DNA of 8,888 nucleotides, taken from positions 1 through 8,888 of the forward strand of contig DAIOHQ010000209.1 of assembly GCA_036744635.1 (NCBI GenBank), read 5' to 3'. Below, piece after piece: positions 1 to 5,984 of this stretch; position 1 is the first letter of the stretch, and every line of letters starts with the position of its first letter. The DNA comes from DAIOHQ01 sp036744635. GTDB lineage: Bacteria > Planctomycetota > Phycisphaerae > Tepidisphaerales > Tepidisphaeraceae. The translations under genes were made by a program, and so were the position numbers. Below the pieces are notes generated by a model. That model made no database searches. It was not told the origin of the DNA and worked only from the letters and a program-made list of their open reading frames with translations.

Positions 1-2
1 CA

Positions 3-27
3 CGGTGGGCGAGTACGCCCACCCTAC
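3..27. repeat. Dispersed hairpin repeat (TACT/AGTA-loop family), copy 1
   Basis: Positions 4-11 (GGTGGGCG) and 16-23 (CGCCCACC) form a perfect 8-bp stem around an AGTA loop. The 25 bases 3-27 recur exactly, in reverse complement, at 6915-6939 inside a coding sequence. The flanks CAC (1-3) and GTG (29-31) could extend the stem. It lies directly upstream of the kinase gene. REP-like by structure; the mobilising enzyme, if any, is not in the window. Confidence 0.8.
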
Positions 28-54
28 TGTGACTGACCAAGAGGAGTCCGCAGC

Positions 55-777
55 ATGAAGGAGTTTCGCTACATCGGGCATTCCATGCCCTATCTCCCCA
101 AGGGTCCGTGCACGGGCAAGCTGATCGTGCTGGAAGGCACCGACGGCTGCGGCCGATCCACCCAGGCGATCATGCTGAAAGACTGGCTCGAGGTGCAGGG
201 CTACGCGGTCATGGACACCGGCTGGACGCGCAGCAAACTGGTGGGTGAGGCGATCACCGATGCCAAGAAAGGCCATTCTCTGCACCGCCTGACCTACTGC
301 CTGATGTACGCCACCGACCTGGCCGACCGGATGGAATATCAGATCATCCCCGCTCTGCGCAGCGGCTTTATCGTGCTGGCCGACCGCTACGTCTACACCG
401 CCATCGCCCGCGGCGTGGTGCGCGGCGCGGACAAGCAATGGCTCAAGGACCTCTTCGGCTTCGCCGTCGTCCCCGATCTGGTCTGCTATCTGCGCCTGGG
501 CGTGCGCGAGCTGATCCCCCGCGTGCTCGAAAGCCACAAGATGAACTATTGGGAAAGCGGCATGGACATGAACTACGGCGACGATCTGTACGACAGCTTC
601 CTGGCCTACCAGAGTGCGCTGATCCAGCAGTTCAACATCATCGCCGAAGAAGAAAAGTTCCTCACCGTCGATGCCCGCAAGGACCCCAACGCCATCCAGC
701 GCGAGCTGCGCCGGGCGGTGGGAGATTATCTCAAGGAATCCTCCACCGAGGCGGAAGCGTTGCAGAAGGCGCTGTAG
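55..777 (+). CDS. tmk: Divergent thymidylate kinase-like P-loop nucleotide kinase
   Basis: Cytosolic P-loop kinase of 240 residues, expected to phosphorylate dTMP to dTDP with ATP. The P-loop is EGTDGCGRSTQ (residues 27-37), matching the thymidylate kinase pattern EGxDGxGKSTQ except that the Walker A lysine is Arg34. The family's DRY motif is LADRYVYTAIARG (108-120), where D110/R111 would contact the nucleotide. The usual TREPGG motif is replaced by TGWTRSKLVGE (55-65), and the LID region (about 151-178) lacks the ordinary arginine pattern. From memory, a bacterial branch annotated as dTMP kinase shares the GRS P-loop and the 'W-x-x-S' segment, so this is probably a subfamily rather than a decayed gene. 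Typical Tmk is about 210 residues; here there are ~20 extra at the N-terminus. The ATG at 55 follows AGGAG (42-46) with 8-nt spacing, which supports this start. It is transcribed convergently with the next gene. Substrate identity is inferred; another nucleoside monophosphate is possible. Confidence 0.85.
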   Translation: MKEFRYIGHSMPYLPKGPCTGKLIVLEGTDGCGRSTQAIMLKDWLEVQGYAVMDTGWTRSKLVGEAITDAKKGHSLHRLTYCLMYATDLADRMEYQIIPALRSGFIVLADRYVYTAIARGVVRGADKQWLKDLFGFAVVPDLVCYLRLGVRELIPRVLESHKMNYWESGMDMNYGDDLYDSFLAYQSALIQQFNIIAEEEKFLTVDARKDPNAIQRELRRAVGDYLKESSTEAEALQKAL

Positions 778-850
778 GCTTGCGCGGCCGCTTGTGGAGG
801 CGAAGGGATGGGCAAGCGTACCACCCTGCTCAACGGGCTCCCCGCGTCCC

Positions 851-909
851 GTAGCACGGGCGTCTCGCCCGTGTTCATTGCCACCCCACGGGCGAGACGC
901 CCGTGCTAC
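851..909. repeat. Large inverted repeat, 23-bp perfect arms
   Basis: Arms 851-873 and 887-909 are perfectly complementary over 23 bp, separated by 13 nt. Each arm is itself a hairpin (CACGGGCG, 3-nt loop, CGCCCGTG), so the element is two head-to-head copies of one small palindrome, like a bacterial BIME. It sits in the convergent gap about 75 nt after the kinase stop and could help end transcription, but there is no T-tract to mark it as an intrinsic terminator. Confidence 0.85.
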
Positions 910-925
910 AGCAAACCCCCAGAAG

Positions 926-998
926 TTGTAGGGTCCGCTTCAGCGGACGGGATTTCGCTCAAGCACCAGCACGGCGTCCGCTGAAGCGGACCCTACAA
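926..998. repeat. Second large inverted repeat, 23-bp perfect arms
   Basis: Arms 926-948 and 976-998 are perfectly complementary over 23 bp with a 27-nt spacer. Each arm contains a smaller hairpin: GTCCGC-TTCA-GCGGAC on the left and its complement on the right. The stem sequence is unrelated to the palindrome at 851-909, but the architecture (paired inverted copies of a hairpin) is the same. It ends 19 nt before the 3' end of the minus-strand giant gene at 1017. Confidence 0.85.
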
Positions 999-1016
999 GC
1001 CTGCGCCACAACACTC

Positions 1017-4000
1017 CTATACCAGATTCAGATGCAGGGTAATGCTCCCGACCACGCCGCCATATCCGTCTACCGCGATCTGATAGGCCGTGCCCGCGGT
1101 CACGGCCAATGTCACCTTGCTGGTCGTCGTGCCGCCGGCGGCGCTGTCGTCATTGGATGCCTTCACCGTCAGGGCCGACACGCTGCTTCCGGTGTAGACG
1201 CCCATGAGCGTGTCGAAATTGCTGCCCAGGGTGTCGATGGTCACGGTGCCCGAGGTCGGCGCGGTCCACGTCCACCAGACCGAGTGGCCGCCGACATTGC
1301 CGGCGTGGTTGGGCTCACCGACTTCCTTGGTTGCGCCGGCATTTGAGCCGGTAACGGTGGCGCTGCTGCCGGTAATGGTAATTGCGTTGGCGAAGTTGTC
1401 GTTGGTGGTGGCCGACGGCGCCCGGTATCCCGAATCGCCGGCGCTGAATGCGCTGGTGCCGTTGGCGTTCTTGGACTTCACCCAATACCAGTAGGTCGTG
1501 CCGTACACGGACGTGGTGTCGTCGTAGTTGGTCGCCGTGACGTCGGCAGCGCTGATCTTGACGGCGGTGGAACTGTCGTTGGTGGTGTTGCGCCACACCT
1601 CATAGCCGGCCGCTCCCGCCGACGCGGTCCATGCCAGGTGGATCTTGTCGGGATCCACGCCATCCCCGGCCGCCAGCCCGGTGGGCGCGGCCGGCGCGCT
1701 GGTCGAGAGGCTTAGGTGCATCGTGATGCTCCCCGACGCCCCGCCGTATCCATCCACGGCGATCTGATAGGTCACCCCCGCGGTGGCGGCGAAGGTCAAC
1801 TTGCTGGTGGAGGTTCCACCGGCCGGGCTGTCATCGTTCGACGCCACCGCCGTGAGTGCTGACACGCTGGTGCCGGTGTAGACGGCCTGCAGCGTATCGA
1901 AGGTGCTCGACAGCGTATCGATCGTCATCATGCCGTTGCTCGGCGCTGTCCAGTTCCACCAGACCGATTTGCCGCCGGCATTGCCGGCATGATTCGGTTC
2001 GCCGGTCTCTTTGGTCGCCCCGACGTTGCTGCCGGTGACGGTGGCCGTTGTCCCGGAGATCGCGATGGCATTGGCGAAGTTGTTGTTGTTGGTCGTCCCC
2101 ACCGTCTGCGTGAACGCCGCTGAGGCCCCGGCCGCGAAGCTCGCGGCCCCGCTGTAGGCCGCGGAGATGGTGTGATTTCCGCTGGCCAGCGTGGTGATCG
2201 CGGCGCTCGTGGCCTTCCCGCCGCTCAGCGCCACCGCACTGCCGAAATTCGTCCCGTCGATGACAAACTGCACGGTGCCGGTCGGCGTTCCCGCGGCCGA
2301 TGTCACGGTGGCGGTGAAACTCACCGACTGCCCCACCGATGCCGGATTCGCCGATGAAGCGATCGTGGTGGTGGTCGCGGCCTTGTTGACGGTTTGGCCG
2401 AGCGTGCTGGAGGCGCTGGCCGCAAACGCCGCATTCCCGCTGTAACTCGCGGCGATGGAATGCGATGCCACCTGCATGGCGGTGGTGCTGAAAGTCGCCA
2501 CGCCCGAGGCATTGAGTGCTGACGTGCCGAACGTGATCCCGCCGTCGCTGAAGGTGACCGTCCCGGTGGGCGTTCCCGAGGCGGAGGTGACGGTTGCGGT
2601 GAAGGTGACGCTCTGGCCGAACGTCGAAGGATTGGCTGACGACACCAGCGCGGTGGCCGACGCCGCCAACGCCGGCGCGCCGACTTGGAGCGCGCGCGAC
2701 CCGCTGCTGGCGCTGAAGTTGCCATCCGCGCTATAAACGGCCGAAATCGTGTGGCCGCCGTCGGCAAGCGTCGTCGTCGAATCGCTGCCGGCGCTTCCGC
2801 CCACCAGCGGCGCCGGGTTTCCAAAATTCACGCCGTCGATGCGGAACTGCACCGATCCGCTGGGCGTGCCCGTCCCGGGAGCCACCGCCGACACGGTCGC
2901 GGTGAAGCTCACCGCCTGGCCGGTCGCCGCGCTGGAAGGACCGCCCACCACGGTGGTCGTGGATGCCTGCGCCACACTCTGCGTGAGGCTGCCCGACGTG
3001 CTGGCGACGAATTTCCCATCGCTTCCATAGCTGGCCGTGATCGTGTGCGATCCCACCGCGAATGAAGCGATCGTGAACGTCGCAATGCCCGAAGCATTCA
3101 ACGCTGCGCTGCCCATCGCCGAACCACCGTCGCTGAAGGTGACGCTGCCGGTGGGAATTCCCGCCCCCGACGCGACCGCGCTGACGGTGGCGGTGAACGT
3201 CACCGCCTGGCCAAACACCGCGGAACCCGCCGATGATGCCAAGCTCGTGGCCGTTGACGCGCGATTGATCGTCTCGCTCAGCGCTGATGAAGTGCTGGCG
3301 CTGAAGCTGGAATTTCCGCCATACGCCGCCGTCAGCGAATGTGTCCCCACACCCAGCGAAGACACCGTGAATGCCGCCGCGCCCGCGCTGTTCAACGTCG
3401 CGGTGCCCAGCACGTTTGACCCATCCTTGAACGTGACTGTCCCGCCCGCCGTCCCCGATCCCCCGGTGTCCACCGTCGCGGTCAGCGTGACGTTCTGCCC
3501 GACGACCGCGGGATTGACGCTCGCCGCCAGTGCCGTCGTCGTTGACGTTGTCGCCACCTGTCCCACCGTCTGTGTGTACGTCGGCGAGGTGCTCGCGGCG
3601 TAGTTCGTATCGGCACTGTAGACCGCGGTGACCGCATGACTGCCGGCGCTCAGTGTGCTCGTCGCCTGACTGGTCGCCACCCCATTCACCAGCGCCACCG
3701 CGCTTCCGTAGTTCACTCCATCCACCTGAAACTGCACCGTCCCCGTCGGCTTGGTGCTGTTCGCCGCCGTCGGCGCAACCGTCGCCGTGAACGTCACCGC
3801 CTGCCCCACCTGCACCGGCCCGCCGCTCGGCGGCGGCGACAGCCTCCCCAGCGAATCCGTGTCGAGATGCCCCACCGATGTCGTCTGCGCAATCGGCGAA
3901 ATGCCGTACATGTCCTCCATCGTCCGCAGCACGTTGTAATGCGTCACGTTGTTCGCGTTCGTCCCCGCCACAAACAGCCGAGGATCGCCGGTCACAATGG

Positions 4001-5582
4001 TGGTGATCGTGCTGGTCGGATGCGTGTCGGTCTCCTCCTCGTCAGTGGTCAGAATCAACAGGCTGTTGTGCGTCTTGGCCCACTGCACATATCCATCCAG
4101 CTTGTCGTGCAGCCAGGTATCAGCGCTGGTGCGCAGGAAATCGTACTTCGTCGGATCGGTCGCATAGGGCGACTGTTCGTTCGATCCATGCGTGTTGTGC
4201 AGATTGTTCGGGATCACATACGCGACATTCGGCAGATTGCTGTAAGCCGTCGCCGACGTCGGAAAGCTGGCGAACGTCTTATTCACCTGCGCGTACCCCA
4301 CCGCCGTGCTTCCCTGCTGGCCGACGTTGGTGAACTGCGCCATCGGATTGTAATTCCGCATGTACAAATCCGGCGGCGAGGTCGGATCGTTCGGATCGCT
4401 CGCCAGCCGCGTCGTCATGTCCCCGTCGTGCGGCAGCGTCTCGGCATACCCGACGAAGCTCAAATACTGCCCGTTCACCAGCGTCGAATTCATCGAATTG
4501 GCGATGTTCGGCGCCGTGAAGGTATAGTAGTTCCCGTTGTCCGTCTTCCCCTGCGTCGATCCCGAATACAGCGCCAGATAATTCGGCAAACTCGGATGGC
4601 CGATGCCGTGGGAATTGCTGTACACCAGACCCGTGCTGGCGAGCTGGTTGATGTACGGCATGTGCGCGACGTCGCCGATGGCGGCGTCGCCGCGATCTTC
4701 CTCCACCACCACCACGACATGATCGGGACGCAGCACCGGACCGCCCGAGCTGGCGCCGGCCGTCGAGGTCACCGTCGTCGTCGTCGCCGCCCTGGCAACC
4801 GTCTGCGTGATCGCGGCCGATGTGCTGCCCCTGTGCGAGCTATCGCCGCCATACGTGGCGCTGATCGAGCGCGATCCGCCCCGCAAAGCGGAAGTGGTCA
4901 GCCCAGCCCGCCCAGCGCTCAGCGCCGCCGTCCCAATGCTGGTGGATCCATCATAAAACGTGACATTCCCGGCCGGCGTGGCCCCGCCGCTTACCGTCGC
5001 CGTAAACGTCACCGGCTGTCCAAAGGTGATCGTGCTCGCCGAAGTTGTCACCACCGTCGTGGTGCCCGTCTGGGTGTCGGTAAAGACGTGGGTTGCGATG
5101 CGGTGCGACCGCAGCCCGGTCGCAGTCACCTGCAACGTCGTGTTCAGGTCGTCGGCCCCCACCGGATAACCCGTGCGAATGCTCCCCGTGCTGTCCGCGC
5201 GCACGACCCACGGCTGATGCTCCGGCGCGGCATTCGGCGTCCCATCGATATGCAGCACCTGCACGCGCACGTGCTCATTAGGCGCGAACCCGTGGCCCTT
5301 GAGGATCGCGCGCTGGCCGGGCAGGTAATCCTGCCGATCCGTTGTCACAGTCGCCACGGCACGATGGGAAAATCCTGCCGATTGTACCGATCCCACCGCG
5401 TTTAACGCCGCATACATCGCCCCAAACAGCGACGGCGACGCCGATAGCATCCGCCGCTCCTCGAGCGGCTCGATCAGCGCGCGAACCGCCGCGCAAGCAG
5501 CATTTCGCACCAACATGGGATTTTTTGCGGTTGAGCCCGCAGAGTATGCGCGCATGGCGCGCGCCGAACCGAAGGGTATCAT
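1017..5582 (-). CDS. Secreted Ig-repeat surface protein with embedded phosphoesterase (acid phosphatase) domain
   Basis: Predicted exported protein of 1,521 residues, numbered from the ATG at 5582. Order: LEPR-XLL-like motif EPLEERRMLSA (38-48); beta domain with YLPG...GHGFAPNE (78-171); Ig-like repeats at 176-263, 266-283 continuing at 591-675, 678-773, 776-871, 874-967, 975-1066 and 1069-1161, each with GQxVxFTATV; PPC-like domain (1166-1292); fibronectin III (1297-1387); second PPC-like domain (1394-1520). Residues 287-581 resemble the acid phosphatase/phospholipase C-type phosphoesterase family: HVVVVVEED, GHPSLPNYLALYSGSTQG, FVGYAETLP, IPNNLHNTHG, ILTTDEEE, GHLDTDSLG. Likely metal ligands are E295, D296, D514 and E515; the family's usual EN pair is ED here. 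Probable role: cell-surface or released phosphomonoesterase carried on adhesive beta domains. Substrate unknown. A GTG at 5612 would add 10 residues, but the ribosome binding site favours the ATG. It is divergent from the membrane protein gene. Confidence 0.88.
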   Translation of the reverse strand: MIPFGSARAMRAYSAGSTAKNPMLVRNAACAAVRALIEPLEERRMLSASPSLFGAMYAALNAVGSVQSAGFSHRAVATVTTDRQDYLPGQRAILKGHGFAPNEHVRVQVLHIDGTPNAAPEHQPWVVRADSTGSIRTGYPVGADDLNTTLQVTATGLRSHRIATHVFTDTQTGTTTVVTTSASTITFGQPVTFTATVSGGATPAGNVTFYDGSTSIGTAALSAGRAGLTTSALRGGSRSISATYGGDSSHRGSTSAAITQTVARAATTTTVTSTAGASSGGPVLRPDHVVVVVEEDRGDAAIGDVAHMPYINQLASTGLVYSNSHGIGHPSLPNYLALYSGSTQGKTDNGNYYTFTAPNIANSMNSTLVNGQYLSFVGYAETLPHDGDMTTRLASDPNDPTSPPDLYMRNYNPMAQFTNVGQQGSTAVGYAQVNKTFASFPTSATAYSNLPNVAYVIPNNLHNTHGSNEQSPYATDPTKYDFLRTSADTWLHDKLDGYVQWAKTHNSLLILTTDEEETDTHPTSTITTIVTGDPRLFVAGTNANNVTHYNVLRTMEDMYGISPIAQTTSVGHLDTDSLGRLSPPPSGGPVQVGQAVTFTATVAPTAANSTKPTGTVQFQVDGVNYGSAVALVNGVATSQATSTLSAGSHAVTAVYSADTNYAASTSPTYTQTVGQVATTSTTTALAASVNPAVVGQNVTLTATVDTGGSGTAGGTVTFKDGSNVLGTATLNSAGAAAFTVSSLGVGTHSLTAAYGGNSSFSASTSSALSETINRASTATSLASSAGSAVFGQAVTFTATVSAVASGAGIPTGSVTFSDGGSAMGSAALNASGIATFTIASFAVGSHTITASYGSDGKFVASTSGSLTQSVAQASTTTVVGGPSSAATGQAVSFTATVSAVAPGTGTPSGSVQFRIDGVNFGNPAPLVGGSAGSDSTTTLADGGHTISAVYSADGNFSASSGSRALQVGAPALAASATALVSSANPSTFGQSVTFTATVTSASGTPTGTVTFSDGGITFGTSALNASGVATFSTTAMQVASHSIAASYSGNAAFAASASSTLGQTVNKAATTTTIASSANPASVGQSVSFTATVTSAAGTPTGTVQFVIDGTNFGSAVALSGGKATSAAITTLASGNHTISAAYSGAASFAAGASAAFTQTVGTTNNNNFANAIAISGTTATVTGSNVGATKETGEPNHAGNAGGKSVWWNWTAPSNGMMTIDTLSSTFDTLQAVYTGTSVSALTAVASNDDSPAGGTSTSKLTFAATAGVTYQIAVDGYGGASGSITMHLSLSTSAPAAPTGLAAGDGVDPDKIHLAWTASAGAAGYEVWRNTTNDSSTAVKISAADVTATNYDDTTSVYGTTYWYWVKSKNANGTSAFSAGDSGYRAPSATTNDNFANAITITGSSATVTGSNAGATKEVGEPNHAGNVGGHSVWWTWTAPTSGTVTIDTLGSNFDTLMGVYTGSSVSALTVKASNDDSAAGGTTTSKVTLAVTAGTAYQIAVDGYGGVVGSITLHLNLV
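1023..2087 (-). repeat. Duplicated PPC-like domain flanking a fibronectin III domain
   Basis: Two 127-residue segments of the surface protein, encoded at 1707-2087 and 1023-1403, align without gaps and are identical at about 95 positions (75%) by my manual count. Both start NxNFANAI and contain GEPNHAGN, SVWW.WTAP, IDTL, SNDDS and QIAVDGYGG. They resemble the bacterial pre-peptidase C-terminal (PPC) beta-sandwich found in secreted enzymes. A fibronectin III domain (encoded at 1422-1694; APTGLAA, AGYEVWRNT, YWYWVKSKN) separates them. The second copy ends at the C-terminal residue but one. Confidence 0.85.
3840..4724 (-). other. Phosphoesterase domain inserted inside Ig repeat 2
   Basis: This segment encodes the phosphatase domain (residues 287-581 from the ATG at 5582). 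It interrupts an Ig repeat: the repeat's first strand (ATTTTVTSTAG) lies before it, and the second strand (VGQAVTFTATV), which normally follows within ~10 residues, lies after it. The linker SGGPV occurs at both edges, encoded at 4734-4748 and 3813-3827, and the surrounding bases share 12 of 13 positions (GCACCGGNCCGCC on the plus strand). Confidence 0.75.
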
Positions 5583-5585
5583 TTT

Positions 5586-5596
5586 CTCCTGTCCTT
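5586..5596 (-). promoter_or_regulatory. Ribosome binding site deciding the start of the surface protein
   Basis: On the minus strand AAGGA (5592-5596) and AGGAG (5586-5590) lie 9 and 3 nt upstream of the ATG at 5580-5582. This favours the ATG over the in-frame GTG at 5610-5612, which would place the Shine-Dalgarno sequence inside the coding region, and over the ATG at 5514-5516, which has no such sequence upstream. Confidence 0.6.
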
Positions 5597-5710
5597 CCGA
5601 AGCTGATGTCACCCAGCGATTGACTCAGCGAAAGGCCGTTCTCCATGTCTCCAGCGCAACGGAACATACCCGCGCTTCAGGCAGGGTGCAACATCAAATT
5701 GGCATATCGA

Positions 5711-5888
5711 TGCGCCACGGGTGTAGCGCTCATTTTTGGCGATGCCACTCCCGGTTCCCTCGCCCACGTACGCGTGGGAGAGGGTTTAGGGTGAGGGAGA
5801 TCCCTCACCCCAGCCCTCTCCCGGAGTACCGGGCGAGGGGGCCAGAAAAAGACGGTTGCCAAAAACATGCGCTACACCCATGCGCCAC
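5711..5888. repeat. Composite nested palindrome (MITE- or BIME-like) in the divergent intergenic region
   Basis: Outer arms: the GGGTGTAGCGC..TTTTTGGC type sequence near 5719-5740 matches the complement of 5858-5879 at about 19 of 22 positions. Inside are hairpin 5757-5784 (12-bp arms, one mismatch, TACG loop), perfect 10-bp palindrome arms at 5789-5798/5801-5810, and hairpin 5814-5839 (11-bp arms, one mismatch, AGTA loop). The whole is roughly one ~85-nt unit repeated head to head. It lies between the divergent starts of the surface protein and the membrane protein, so it occupies much of the space where their promoters must be. No coding capacity; such an element would need an enzyme supplied in trans. 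Confidence 0.8.
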
Positions 5889-5984
5889 AAACCGCCTCGC
5901 CGCACCCGGATCGGTCACCCTGCCTCAACCACTCGTCAACCCCGTGGTACAACTCCTGTGCCCAATCCACTTCAGCGCCAGACC

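Noticed and set aside
805..829. Possible degenerate copy of the 3-27 hairpin repeat after the kinase gene
   Set aside because: Shares GATGGGC and ACCACCC-like parts, but the alignment needs gaps and the stem is poor.
671..931. Small plus-strand frame reading ARASRP...HGRDARAT
   Set aside because: Its second half is the translation of the 851-909 palindrome. Such peptides recur as spurious products of repeats in related genomes, as far as I recall; the first half overlaps the kinase in another frame.
851..998. CRISPR array or intrinsic terminators in the convergent gap
   Set aside because: The repeats are inverted rather than regularly spaced direct repeats, and no T-tract follows either stem.
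3636..5405. Long plus-strand open frame (589 codons) opposite the surface protein
   Set aside because: Arg/His-rich, low-complexity translation with no domain, antisense to clear Ig and phosphatase coding; a by-product of GC-rich codon bias.
5583..5612. GTG start at 5612 for the surface protein
   Set aside because: The purine-rich AAGGACAGGAG sits inside this extension and is well placed for the ATG at 5582 instead.
5663..5691. Possible minus-strand promoter TTGCAC-17 nt-TATGTT upstream of the surface protein
   Set aside because: Spacing is right, but only 3/6 and 4/6 bases fit the consensus; expected by chance in a region this size.
5856..5984. N-terminal extension of the membrane protein from TTG 5856 or ATG 5880
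   Set aside because: The extension lies in the palindromic element, is Pro/Arg/Thr-rich, and precedes a natural membrane-protein start at 5985.
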